Of a stretch of DNA of 34,844 nt, positions 1 to 8,109 are shown piece by piece; positions within the stretch are counted from its first letter, which is position 1; every line of letters starts with the position of its first letter. The DNA comes from Sediminibacterium sp. (lineage in GTDB: Bacteria > Bacteroidota > Bacteroidia > Chitinophagales > Chitinophagaceae). The position numbers were made by a program, and so were the translations under genes. Location: contig JALQXE010000121.1 in NCBI GenBank assembly GCA_023263235.1, positions 1 to 34,844 of the forward strand. The letters are read 5' to 3'. The notes beneath the pieces are model-generated. The model worked only from the letters and a program-made list of their open reading frames with translations. It did not search any database and was not told the DNA's origin.

Positions 1-240
1 GGAGACGGAGACCCCGACCTCGCCGTGGCCGTTCTGGGGGATGGTCACGGGCAGGTCATCTGGGTGGAAAACCTCGGCCCCGAGGGCTTTGAGGCCGACG
101 TTCTGGCCGAGACGGCGGGCACGGCCAAGGTCGCCCTGGCCGACCTCGATGTCGATGGTGACCTCGACCTGGTCGCCCTGGGAACCCGCGAAGTGGTCGA
201 ACTGCTGGCGTTCGAAAACAAGGGCCTGGATGATTTTTGA
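1..240 (+). CDS. FG-GAP/VCBS repeat protein fragment (foreign GC-rich contig end)
   Basis: An open frame runs from the first base to a TGA at 238-240. It encodes two degenerate Asp/Gly-rich repeats (GDGDPDLAVA and DLDVDGDLDLVALG), the calcium-loop signature of FG-GAP/VCBS beta-propeller repeats found in secreted proteins. The piece is about two-thirds G+C with GCC, CTG and GTC codons, completely unlike the AT-rich genes that follow. The stop codon is probably created by the junction near 228-240 and may not be the real protein end. I read this as sequence from another, high-GC organism joined to this contig, not as a gene of the host; a real insertion is possible but less likely. Confidence 0.6.
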   Translation, partial: GDGDPDLAVAVLGDGHGQVIWVENLGPEGFEADVLAETAGTAKVALADLDVDGDLDLVALGTREVVELLAFENKGLDDF

Positions 241-507
241 AGGCACAGTTCTATTTAAATGTAATGTGTTCCAATGTTTCTTATTCATATGAAAACCCGG
301 GAAAATAGCATCAGGATATTCATCTCTTTGTTCAATGATATCATCAGGTGTAGCTTTATAGTTCATGGTACTGGGCAGTGCTACTAAATCCAGGATGATA
401 AATATTTTTCCCTTTGTTTTCATCACTAAATTATTTTCTCCAAATGGGAAACACTCTTCTGTTTCTGGAAGGGAAAGGGCGTATTCTCTTATTTCGTCTA
501 TCTCCAT
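229..507 (-). CDS. YjbR/MmcQ-family protein, 3' end cut off by the GC-rich junction
   Basis: On the minus strand an ATG at 507 opens a frame of about 93 host-like residues. It begins MEIDEIREYALSLPETEE and contains CFPFGENNLVMKTKGKIF and later GFHMNKKHWNTLHLN. The motifs LPxTEExFPFG and MNKKHWNT are typical of the YjbR/MmcQ (DUF419) family, small CyaY-like-fold proteins of unclear, possibly DNA-binding, function. Family members are about 115-120 residues, so roughly 25 C-terminal residues are missing. Past about base 229 the frame runs, without a stop, into the antisense strand of the GC-rich segment. The start is one base after the stop of the AlkB gene, so the two are surely co-transcribed. 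Family call fairly sure; function unknown. Confidence 0.7.
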
Positions 508-508
508 T

Positions 509-1555
509 TTATAATGAATATTTCTTCATTTGCTTATGCATGATGGAAAACCAAATAGGGGGAAATAAAGAAAGGACAATCATACCCGGGTAGCCCGTTG
601 GCATTTGTGGCGCTTCCTCCATGTTTCTTAAAATTTGATATTTGCGAGATGCTAAGTAGTGGTGGTCACTGTGACGGCTTAATTCAAATAGCATTAATCT
701 ACCAATAACATGATTGCTATTCCAGCTATGATGGGGTTTTACCCTTTCATATAATTCACCTTCTCTTTTTTCTCTCCTTAAACCATAATGTTCAATATAG
801 TTTACTGTTTCTAATAAGGTAGCACCTAATAACGCGGCACCCATAAAGTACAACATGATGGATAGACCAAAAAAATAATATATACTTAGAACAAATCCAA
901 TTTGAACTAGTTGGAATAAAAACATTTCGTTATTCAGCGCAGGCAAGATTTTGTTTTTCTTTTTAGCCTCATCAATGGCAATATGCCATGCACTTAAATA
1001 AGTACCTACAAAGGTTTGAATCCAAAAAGCATAAACGGTTTGCTTAAATTTAGCTGTGCTTGGGTCATGTGGGGTGGCTACATTTTTATGATGACCTTTA
1101 TTGTGCTCAATAAAGAAGTGCATGTATAAACTAGTAAGTAATAATAACTTTGATAAAAATTGTTCAAATATATTGGTTCTATGTCCTAGCTCATGTGCTG
1201 CATTAATTCCAAAAGCACCACATAATAATCCCATGGCAACAACTCTACCAGCAATATCAACTCCCAATAAATCCTGATTAAAATTCCATAAGAAAATAAA
1301 TAATAATAAATACTGCAAAGGCACTGTCATCCAAATTATAAAATCATAAAATTTATTTTCCTTGGCCAACTGTTCCTCAACTGCATCCAAATTTTTTGGA
1401 TCAGGGGCTATAAATAATTCTAAAACAGGAATAAAAAAGAATACATAAATTAAAGGCACCCAACATAAAATACCTGTATTGTTAAATGCAAGGTAGCTTA
1501 ACAAGTACATCACAAACGGGGTAGTGTATTTGAAGGATTTTATAAATGTATTCAT
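509..1555 (-). CDS. alkB: AlkB-type alkane 1-monooxygenase (membrane di-iron hydroxylase)
   Basis: This 348-residue polytopic membrane protein carries the His boxes of the membrane fatty acid desaturase/hydroxylase superfamily: HELGHR at 121-126, HNKGHH at 151-156 and RHSDHH at 294-299. It also has NYIEHYGLRR at 252-261. The NYxEHYGL box is characteristic of AlkB alkane hydroxylases and separates them from desaturases. The family hydroxylates the terminal carbon of n-alkanes using a di-iron centre and electrons from rubredoxin; no rubredoxin or rubredoxin reductase gene is in this window. It is shorter than Pseudomonas AlkB (about 400 residues). It lies 64 bases downstream of glmS on the same strand, and the yjbR-like gene follows after one base. 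The true substrate could be another alkyl compound. Confidence 0.8.
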   Translation of the reverse strand: MNTFIKSFKYTTPFVMYLLSYLAFNNTGILCWVPLIYVFFFIPVLELFIAPDPKNLDAVEEQLAKENKFYDFIIWMTVPLQYLLLFIFLWNFNQDLLGVDIAGRVVAMGLLCGAFGINAAHELGHRTNIFEQFLSKLLLLTSLYMHFFIEHNKGHHKNVATPHDPSTAKFKQTVYAFWIQTFVGTYLSAWHIAIDEAKKKNKILPALNNEMFLFQLVQIGFVLSIYYFFGLSIMLYFMGAALLGATLLETVNYIEHYGLRREKREGELYERVKPHHSWNSNHVIGRLMLFELSRHSDHHYLASRKYQILRNMEEAPQMPTGYPGMIVLSLFPPIWFSIMHKQMKKYSL

Positions 1556-1619
1556 ACTTAAATGTATGATTTTTTTTAATGCTAATTCCCAAAAAGCACA
1601 AGCCTCAATCTGGACTTAA

Positions 1620-3458
1620 TTATTCCACCGTCACCGACTTGGCAAGATTTCTTGGCTTGTCCACATCTATGCCCTTGTATATACCTACGTAATAACTTAA
1701 TAATTGTAGAGGAATTACACTTAAAAGTGGGGCAATTACTTCATCAATATCAGGAACAAACATGATATTGTCCGACATGGTTGGTAAAATGCTATCACCA
1801 TGGGTTGCCACGGCAATTACTTGGCCTTTTCTAGCTTTAATTTCTTGAATATTAGAAACTACTTTTTCATAATACATATCCTTAGTGGCTACAAATACGA
1901 CCGGTAAGTTTTCATCCACCAATGCAATAGGACCATGCTTCATTTCGGCAGCAGGATACCCTTCGGCATGTATATAAGTGATCTCTTTTAATTTTAAAGC
2001 ACCTTCTAAGGCAATTGGGAAGTTATAACCACGACCTAAATATAAAAAGTCACTTGCTCCTTTATATTGTTGCGCGATACTTTCAATTTTTGAAGTATCT
2101 GCTAAAATTTCTTTTACTTTTTCAGGAACGGATGCCAACTCATTAACCAAATGCACATAACGTTCATCACTAATGCTTCCTTTTGCTTTAGCCATTTTTA
2201 AAGCCATCATGGTTAATACAGCCAACTGGCCAGTGAATGCTTTTGTACTTGCTACACCAATTTCAGGTCCAGCATGTGTATAAGCACCTGCATTTGATAA
2301 ACGCGCTATACTACTTCCAACGGCATTTACAACACCAAATATGAAAGCTCCTTTTTCTTTAGCACTTTCCAATGCTACTAAAGTATCGGCCGTTTCACCA
2401 CTTTGTGAAATGGCAATAATTACATCACCTGGATGAATAACTGGATTCCGATATCTAAATTCAGATGCATATTCTACCTCTACAGGGATGCGACATAATT
2501 CTTCAATCATATATTCTGCTACTAATCCAGCGTGCCAACTGGTTCCACATGCCACAATCATAATGCGTGATGCTTTTGTTAAAGCTTCAATATGGTTATC
2601 TACGCCTGCCATTACAATTTGCTGTTGCTCATGTAATAACCTGCCTCTTAAGCAATCATAAATAGTTGCAGGTTGTTCAAAAATTTCTTTCAACATAAAA
2701 TGGTCGTAGCCGCCTTTTTCAATTGCTGCTAATTCCATATCTAGTTTTTGAATAAAGGGTGTTTGCTTTTCGTTTCCTAAATTTTTTAAAATAAGTTCGT
2801 CTGCTTTTACAATTGCAATTTCATAATCATTTACATATACTACTTCCTTGGTGTATTCAATAATAGGAGATGCGTCACTTGCTAAAAAGTGTTCCCCTTT
2901 TCCAATGCCAATGACCAAAGGACTTCCTTTACGAGCAGCAATAATGGTTTCGGGATCATCTTGGTCAATTAATAAAATACAATAAGCCCCAACAATTCTC
3001 TTTAAAGCAATTCTTAAGGCTTCTTCTAAAGTACTTTTATTATTATCCTGAATGTCCTGAATAAAATTTAATAATACCTCCGTATCGGTATCACTTTTAA
3101 AAGTATATCCTTTGCTGGTAAGTTCTTGTTTGATTTGCGCATAGTTCTCAATGATCCCATTATGTAACATAGCTAAGCGACCGTTATTGGATAAGTGTGG
3201 GTGTGCATTTCTGTCCGATGGTTCACCGTGGGTTGCCCAACGGGTATGACCAATACAAATAGTTGAATGCATGTTTTTGCCTATCACAGCCTCCTCTAAT
3301 TCTACGACCTTGCCCTTTTTTTTATGTACTTGTAAATTTCCTTCTTGAATGATGGCCACCCCCGTACTATCATATCCGCGATATTCTAAACGTTTTAAAC
3401 CTTTTAATACAATGGGATACGCCTCTCTATGCCCTATATAACCTACAATTCCACACAT
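1620..3458 (-). CDS. glmS: Glutamine--fructose-6-phosphate aminotransferase (isomerizing)
   Basis: A full-length 612-residue GlmS, the first enzyme of UDP-GlcNAc synthesis. It converts fructose 6-phosphate and glutamine to glucosamine 6-phosphate and glutamate in the cytoplasm. The N-terminus MCGIVGYIGHREA exposes the catalytic Cys2 of the class II glutamine amidotransferase domain (about 1-240), with GHTRWATHGEPSDRNAHPH inside it. Two SIS sugar-isomerase domains follow; SQSGETADTL in the first is the phosphosugar loop. The C-terminus DKPRNLAKSVTVE is the conserved tail that closes the synthase site. Its start region faces the divergent GNAT gene across 61 bases, where a minus-strand TAATTTTG (3493-3500) fits the -7 element. 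No glmS ribozyme is visible. Confidence 0.97.
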   Translation of the reverse strand: MCGIVGYIGHREAYPIVLKGLKRLEYRGYDSTGVAIIQEGNLQVHKKKGKVVELEEAVIGKNMHSTICIGHTRWATHGEPSDRNAHPHLSNNGRLAMLHNGIIENYAQIKQELTSKGYTFKSDTDTEVLLNFIQDIQDNNKSTLEEALRIALKRIVGAYCILLIDQDDPETIIAARKGSPLVIGIGKGEHFLASDASPIIEYTKEVVYVNDYEIAIVKADELILKNLGNEKQTPFIQKLDMELAAIEKGGYDHFMLKEIFEQPATIYDCLRGRLLHEQQQIVMAGVDNHIEALTKASRIMIVACGTSWHAGLVAEYMIEELCRIPVEVEYASEFRYRNPVIHPGDVIIAISQSGETADTLVALESAKEKGAFIFGVVNAVGSSIARLSNAGAYTHAGPEIGVASTKAFTGQLAVLTMMALKMAKAKGSISDERYVHLVNELASVPEKVKEILADTSKIESIAQQYKGASDFLYLGRGYNFPIALEGALKLKEITYIHAEGYPAAEMKHGPIALVDENLPVVFVATKDMYYEKVVSNIQEIKARKGQVIAVATHGDSILPTMSDNIMFVPDIDEVIAPLLSVIPLQLLSYYVGIYKGIDVDKPRNLAKSVTVE

Positions 3459-3519
3459 AATTTATGATTTGCTTATTATTCGATAATTTGAGCAAAATTA
3501 AACATTAATCAGCTATTAT

Positions 3520-4125
3520 ATGTTAGTTCAAGACAATTTTGATTTTAACCAGGATTATGTTTTGGAAGACGAACGGGTGATACTAAAGCCTCTTCAAAAT
3601 ATTCATGCCAATGAATTAGCAGTATATGTGAGTAACGAACCTGAAATTTGGAAATATTCATTGGTTACCATCAATAAGACAGAGGATTTGCAAGGGTATA
3701 TAAATACCGCAATTGAATCCAGAAAAAATAAAACGGCTTATCCTTTCATCGTTTTCGATAAGCAATTAAATAAATATGTAGGAAGCACTCGTTTTTATGA
3801 TGTACAGCTTCCGTTTGAAACCACACAACTTGGATATACATGGTATAGTAATCAGGTATGGGGAACAGGATTGAATGCGCATTGCAAATTTTTATTATTG
3901 CAGTTTGCTTTTGAAAAAATGCAATTAAAAAGGGTAGAATTTAGAGCAGATAATGATAACAAAAGAAGCATTGCAGCTATGAAAAAAATTGGCTGTACAG
4001 TGGAAGGTATTTTAAGAAGTCATTTGCCAAAACCAGACGGCACAAGAAGAGACTCTATTGTATTAAGTATTACCAAAGAGGAGTGGGAGCAAAAAGTAAA
4101 ATCGCTACTTAAAAGTCAATTATAA
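3520..4125 (+). CDS. GNAT-family N-acetyltransferase (RimJ/RimL-like)
   Basis: A 201-residue protein of the Acetyltransf_3 type. The opening VLEDERVILKPLQ, the central GSTRFYDVQ and LGYTWYSNQVWGTGLN, and RVEFRADNDNKRSIAAMKKIGC match the acetyl-CoA binding fold of RimJ/RimL-like N-acetyltransferases. The last segment is motif A/B with the usual 'N..S..A..K.GF/C' pattern. Members acetylate ribosomal-protein N-termini, amino acids or small amines; the substrate cannot be read from sequence. It is transcribed divergently from glmS, and its last six coding bases overlap the tail of the convergent mgtE gene (stops at 4123-4125 and 4120-4122). No terminator hairpin lies between the two. Confidence 0.85.
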   Translation: MLVQDNFDFNQDYVLEDERVILKPLQNIHANELAVYVSNEPEIWKYSLVTINKTEDLQGYINTAIESRKNKTAYPFIVFDKQLNKYVGSTRFYDVQLPFETTQLGYTWYSNQVWGTGLNAHCKFLLLQFAFEKMQLKRVEFRADNDNKRSIAAMKKIGCTVEGILRSHLPKPDGTRRDSIVLSITKEEWEQKVKSLLKSQL

Positions 4126-5526
4126 CAAAGTGCCTTGTAAGAAATAAAAGGCCAATCCAAAGTAAATTAATATCGCAGTTACGTCTACAAGGGTTGCTAC
4201 AAAAGGAGCAGAAGAAACAGCAGGGTCAGCGCCTAATCGTTTTAGTAATATTGGTAACATGGAACCGGTAATGGTACCCCAAATAACTACCCCTACCAAA
4301 GTAAATCCAATTGTAATTGCAATAAGCATCCAATGATCTCCATAAAAACCAGGAGAAATCATGTGCCAAACACTTACTCTAAAAAATCCAATGATTCCTA
4401 AAACAAATCCTAGTAAAAGGCCACTTAATATTTCTCTTCTTAATATTTTCCACCAGTCTGCAATGGTAATTTCACCAACGGACATGGCTTGGATAATTAA
4501 GGTAGAAGCTTGTGAACCTGTATTACCACCACTTGACAATATCAATGGAATAAATGTAGCTAAAATTAATACTTTCGCTAACTCTCCTTCAAAATAACCC
4601 ATCGCAGTAGCCGTTAGCATTTCACCAAAAAACAATACTACCAACCATGTGATTCTTTTTTTGAAAAGTTTGAATATTGATATATCTAAGTAAGGTTCAT
4701 TCAACGCCTCAGTACCTCCCATTTTTTGCATATCCTCAGAGAACTCTTCATTCGTTACCCAAAGGATATCGTCAATGGTTACTATTCCTAGCAATACATT
4801 ATTGTCATCCACAACCGGAATGGCAGTTCGGTTATTCATTTTAAATACCTGACTTGCATGCTCTTGGTCGTCATAAACATTTAAGGCAACAAATCTTCCG
4901 TCAATTATATCTTTTAAGATGTCATTTGGTTGCGCCAATAACAAATCTCTAATTCTAATATCGTCTACCAATCCGCCCAATTCATCAATGATATAAATAA
5001 CATCAATGGTTTCGGAATTTTTTCCATAACGTCTTATGGTTTCTAAAACTTGTGCAACCGTATAATGAGGATACACATAAACATAGTCGGGGGTCATCAA
5101 ACGACCAACGCTATCTTCGGGGTATCCTAATAATGACAAAGTAATTTTTCTTTCCTCGGGATCTAATAATTTAATTAAATCTCTAATGGCTGCTTTTGGG
5201 AGTTCTTCTAAAAAGTCGGTACGGTCATCCGGGGGCAATTCATTCAGAATTTTTGCTGTTTTTCGAGCAGGCAATTCTTTAATGATATCTTTTTGTTGGT
5301 TAATGTCCAATATCTTAAATACACTCACAGCACGATGCACTGTCATATGGTCAATGATATTCGCTTCCTGTTCTGGAAATTCATTCACCAGTTCGACAAC
5401 GTCGCTAATGTTTTGTTCATCTAAAAAAGTGCTCAACAAGATTTGATCCTCTTTGGATAAAATCTCCAAGAAAATTTCAGATAAATTAACTTCTTCTATT
5501 TTTAAATCTTCAGACATCGGGTGCAA
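4120..5526 (-). CDS. mgtE: MgtE-family magnesium transporter
   Basis: A 468-residue protein with the three-part MgtE layout. An N-terminal helical superhelix domain comes first (about 1-130, with LPARKTAKILNELPPDDRTD). A pair of CBS domains follows (about 135-260, ending in VVDDNNVLLGIVTIDDIL). The C-terminal membrane domain has about five helices and includes GGNTGSQASTLIIQAMSVGEI-type pore sequence and LGADPAVSSAPF. MgtE imports Mg2+ (sometimes Co2+), and the cytosolic domains close the pore when Mg2+ is high. A second ATG at 5517 gives MSEDLKIEE and is an equally likely start; neither has a clear ribosome-binding site. It is convergent with the GNAT gene and divergent from the SET-domain gene across 37 bases. 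Confidence 0.93.
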   Translation of the reverse strand: MHPMSEDLKIEEVNLSEIFLEILSKEDQILLSTFLDEQNISDVVELVNEFPEQEANIIDHMTVHRAVSVFKILDINQQKDIIKELPARKTAKILNELPPDDRTDFLEELPKAAIRDLIKLLDPEERKITLSLLGYPEDSVGRLMTPDYVYVYPHYTVAQVLETIRRYGKNSETIDVIYIIDELGGLVDDIRIRDLLLAQPNDILKDIIDGRFVALNVYDDQEHASQVFKMNNRTAIPVVDDNNVLLGIVTIDDILWVTNEEFSEDMQKMGGTEALNEPYLDISIFKLFKKRITWLVVLFFGEMLTATAMGYFEGELAKVLILATFIPLILSSGGNTGSQASTLIIQAMSVGEITIADWWKILRREILSGLLLGFVLGIIGFFRVSVWHMISPGFYGDHWMLIAITIGFTLVGVVIWGTITGSMLPILLKRLGADPAVSSAPFVATLVDVTAILIYFGLAFYFLQGTLL

Positions 5527-5563
5527 GTTAAGAAAAATCCCAGGGATGCCCTATATTTAGGCC

Positions 5564-5950
5564 ATGATTCTTCCTTTCTTAACAATAGCTTCATCTGCCA
5601 ATAGGGGCAGGGGTGTATTTGCAACTGAATCCATTGATGCTCATACTACCATTGAAATTGCACCAGTGATTGTTGTGGATGCAAAGGGGCGTGAAAAATT
5701 AGAGCAGACCTTATTATATGATTATATTTTTGAATGGGGAACAGATAGCAAGATGGCCGCTGTTGCATTAGGGTACGTTTCCATTTATAATCATTCCAAT
5801 GCACCTAATTGCTGCTATGAAATGGACTTTGAGCATCAAACAATAAGTATAATCACTTTGAGAACGATTGAACAAGGAGAGGAATTATTTATAAACTATA
5901 TGTGCCCCGAAGGTCCTTCCAATGAACCTGTTTGGTTTGAACAAAAGTAA
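5564..5950 (+). CDS. Small SET-domain protein (putative lysine methyltransferase)
   Basis: A 128-residue protein that is essentially one SET domain. RGRGVFATESI (14-24) is the entry GxG motif, YNHSNAPNC (75-83) matches the NHS.xPN box of the S-adenosylmethionine pseudoknot, and ITLRTIEQGEELFINY (97-112) is the closing ELxxxY strand. A trailing post-SET cysteine cluster is absent. Bacterial stand-alone SET proteins of this size are common in Bacteroidota and Chlamydiae. Some methylate host or DNA-binding proteins, but no substrate can be named here. A TATATTTA just before the start (5551-5558) differs by one base from the TAnnTTTG -7 element. It is convergent with the lactonase-like gene, 11 bases apart. 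Confidence 0.8.
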   Translation: MILPFLTIASSANRGRGVFATESIDAHTTIEIAPVIVVDAKGREKLEQTLLYDYIFEWGTDSKMAAVALGYVSIYNHSNAPNCCYEMDFEHQTISIITLRTIEQGEELFINYMCPEGPSNEPVWFEQK

Positions 5951-5961
5951 TTTTGTAATCA

Positions 5962-7068
5962 TTAAAATAAAACCAAACAAACAGGCATAGAAACTTTAAT
6001 TGAATTGCCAGTGTTGGTTAAGGCGCCGGTAATTTTATCTCTTTTAAAAACAACTATATTATCAGTGCTTTGATGTGCCACTAACATCCAATTACCATCC
6101 TCACTAATGGTAAAATTTCTAGGCATTTTGCCACCACTGGGTGTGAGGGTTCTTTTTTTCTCTTCTAGTTTTCCTGAAGGTAAAATGGGAAATTTGACAA
6201 TATTATTTTCAGTACCTCTGTTGCTTGCATATAAAAACAATCCGTCTGGTGAAATATGAATATCTGCACTTCCTGGTTTGCCAGTAAAATCAGATGTATG
6301 TGTATAAACAGTTTGGATAAAAGCAGTTTTCCCTTTTGCAAAACTGTACACGCTTATACTGCCAGTTAATTCTTCAATGACATATAAGAATTTGCCATTT
6401 TTTGAAAACGCTAAATGTCTGGGTCCTGCACCAGGTTTGGACATTATCAATGTTGATTTTTCTATATCTAAAGGCAAACTTGTATTGGGTGAGTAAGGGT
6501 AAATATTAATTTGATCGTTGCCTAAGTCAGGGGTTAATAAATAAGCACCATTGGGAGAGAAGAAAGTGCCATGTACATGTGCTTTTTCTTGTCTTACTGA
6601 ATCGATACTTTTTCCTGAATGTTGTATGGTTTGTTGTGCATTGGAAACAAGTCCGTTGGCAAAACGATGAAACTGTGTAATATTTCCGCTTGAATAGTTG
6701 CCAACAAATAAATTATGTTCATCGGGGCTTAAAGTAATATAACACGGATCGGCTCCCTTAGTTGTTTTTTGTTGTAAAAGTTTAAGCTTGTTGTTACTAA
6801 ATGAAAAAGCAGAAATCATCCCATTATTTGTTTCATTTACAGCATAAACAAATTGCTTATCCTTTGTAATAGTTAAGAAGGAAGGGTTTATAACGGAATC
6901 AGTATGACTTAGCTCAATTGCCTTACCCGTTACGGTATCAAAATTAAAAACATAAATACCTTTACTGCCTTTTGCGGTGTATGTACCAACTAATAAATTT
7001 GCAACAGGATTTTGTCCAAAGGAATTAAATGCAAAAACTACAAAAAGTATTCCACAATATTTTTTCAT
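5962..7068 (-). CDS. Secreted lactonase-fold (6-phosphogluconolactonase-like) beta-propeller
   Basis: I place the start at 7068, giving 368 residues that open MKKYCGILFVVFAFNSFGQ, a classic signal peptide; an upstream ATG at 7098 adds ten residues with no signal character. The mature part has the PF10282 lactonase pattern: LLVGTYTAKGSKGIYVFNFD, PCYITLSPDEHNLFVGNY, GAGPRHLAFSKNGKFLYVIEE, and SADIHISPDGLFLYASNR. The family includes cytosolic 6-phosphogluconolactonase Pgl and cycloisomerases, but an exported copy next to a glucanase suggests a sugar-lactone or polysaccharide-related role in the periplasm. It follows the GH16 gene by 32 bases on the same strand, so the two are likely one operon. 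Fold sure, reaction not. Confidence 0.8.
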   Translation of the reverse strand: MKKYCGILFVVFAFNSFGQNPVANLLVGTYTAKGSKGIYVFNFDTVTGKAIELSHTDSVINPSFLTITKDKQFVYAVNETNNGMISAFSFSNNKLKLLQQKTTKGADPCYITLSPDEHNLFVGNYSSGNITQFHRFANGLVSNAQQTIQHSGKSIDSVRQEKAHVHGTFFSPNGAYLLTPDLGNDQINIYPYSPNTSLPLDIEKSTLIMSKPGAGPRHLAFSKNGKFLYVIEELTGSISVYSFAKGKTAFIQTVYTHTSDFTGKPGSADIHISPDGLFLYASNRGTENNIVKFPILPSGKLEEKKRTLTPSGGKMPRNFTISEDGNWMLVAHQSTDNIVVFKRDKITGALTNTGNSIKVSMPVCLVLF

Positions 7069-7100
7069 AGACACATATGAGTCTTTGTTGGTTACCAAAA

Positions 7101-7958
7101 TTATTGATAAACTCTCACGTAGTCTACTTCCATTCTACATGGGAAAATAGCATCGTTGATTGTAGGGCCTCCTAGGTTGCCACCAATCGCCAAGTTTAAT
7201 AATAAAAATTGAGGTGCATTAAATGGATAATAGTCCGAACCTTTTCCTTCGTTAGGAGAAGTGTAGTATAATTTATCGTCAACAAAAAATTGGATATAAT
7301 CCTTTGACCATTCAATTTTATAAACATGGAATGCATCGGACACGCCTTGAATAGTAGCTTTGTTTGTTTTTTGTGTACCCAGTGACCAGTTGTTTAATTT
7401 TGAATGCGTTGACCATAAAACCATATCCTGCTCTTTACCAACATGCTCCATAATGTCAATTTCGCCGCAGGTTGGCCAACCCACCGTATTAATATTATCT
7501 CCAAGCATCCAAATCGCAGGCCATGTACCTACACCTTTAGGAAGCTTTGCCCTTATTTCCATTCTTCCATATGTCCAAGAAGCTTTTCCTTGTGTGATCA
7601 TTCTTGCAGAAGTATAATTTTTGCCGCCTTTACTTTCTTTTCTCGCTTCTATAATTAAATTTCCATTTTCAATTCTTGCGTTGGTTGAATCCGATGTATA
7701 ATATTGCGCTTCGTTATTTCCCCAGCCATTACTTCCTGTACCAATATTGTACACCCATTTTGTAGTATCGGGTCTTGTGCCTGAATTAAATTCATCCGAC
7801 CAAACTAATTTCTTTGCGGTATCAGTTACTGGCGGAGTAACTGGGGTAGTGGGAGTGGTTGGGTTAGTTGGTGTTGGTGCCGGGCTAGGTGCTTCTTTTT
7901 GTGCACAAAATGACAAAGACAATAAAGACAAAATTGTAAAAAGAGGGATCAAGCGCAT
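7101..7958 (-). CDS. Glycoside hydrolase family 16 beta-glucanase (laminarinase-like), exported
   Basis: This 285-residue exported enzyme starts with a hydrophobic signal ending SLSFCAQ; Cys18 may be lipidated, although the residue before it is Phe rather than a small one. A Pro/Thr-rich linker spans about 24-46. The catalytic domain contains LVWSDEFN (51-58), WPAIWMLG (146-153) and GEIDIMEHVG (165-174). In GH16, Glu166 is the nucleophile, Asp168 assists and Glu171 is the acid/base. The WPxCGEIDIME form is common in beta-1,3-glucanases (laminarinases), so beta-1,3(4)-glucan is the best substrate guess. It is the first gene of a probable two-gene unit with the secreted propeller. Agarase or xyloglucanase activity is less likely. 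Confidence 0.88.
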   Translation of the reverse strand: MRLIPLFTILSLLSLSFCAQKEAPSPAPTPTNPTTPTTPVTPPVTDTAKKLVWSDEFNSGTRPDTTKWVYNIGTGSNGWGNNEAQYYTSDSTNARIENGNLIIEARKESKGGKNYTSARMITQGKASWTYGRMEIRAKLPKGVGTWPAIWMLGDNINTVGWPTCGEIDIMEHVGKEQDMVLWSTHSKLNNWSLGTQKTNKATIQGVSDAFHVYKIEWSKDYIQFFVDDKLYYTSPNEGKGSDYYPFNAPQFLLLNLAIGGNLGGPTINDAIFPCRMEVDYVRVYQ

Positions 7959-8026
7959 AAAAAGCTATTGTTTATTGATTTATGGATACCTAATTCGAGC
8001 AATTTACGTAAAATATTCCTTTTTTG

Positions 8027-8057
8027 TTGGGTATTTTGATAAAGGAACGTAAATTTG
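8027..8057 (+). promoter_or_regulatory. Promoter of the his block (TTG-N20-TAAATTTG)
   Basis: TTG at 8027-8029 and TAAATTTG at 8050-8057 match the Bacteroidota housekeeping promoter (-33 TTG, -7 TAnnTTTG), with a 20-nt spacer. The trp promoter at 14283 has the same spacer and an identical -7 element. If the -7 element is centred about seven bases before the start point, transcription begins at 8061-8063, on or beside the ATG of the leader peptide. Confidence 0.65.
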
Positions 8058-8061
8058 TTTC

Positions 8062-8109
8062 ATGAAATTAACAAACCATATACATCATCATTTGCTATCC
8101 AAAGGGTAA
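8062..8109 (+). CDS. hisL: Histidine operon leader peptide
   Basis: A 15-codon open frame encodes MKLTNHIHHHLLSKG and ends TAA at 8107-8109. His is at positions 6, 8, 9 and 10 (CAT codons), four of fifteen residues, directly before a terminator and hisG. That is the signature of a his leader peptide whose translation senses charged tRNA-His. It is far too short for gene-calling thresholds. No in-frame start exists upstream, because a TAA at 8050-8052 closes the frame. The predicted transcript start falls within two bases of the ATG, so the message may be leaderless. The sequence evidence is strong; translation is inferred. Confidence 0.85.
   Translation: MKLTNHIHHHLLSKG

Noticed and set aside
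1..228. Minus-strand frame continuing the yjbR-like protein to the window edge
   Set aside because: The residues past 229 are the antisense of the FG-GAP coding repeats and do not resemble the YjbR C-terminus; open only because GC-rich DNA has few stops.
3459..3519. glmS ribozyme upstream of glmS
   Set aside because: The gap is only 61 bases and AT-rich, much too short for the ribozyme, which is chiefly a Firmicutes element.
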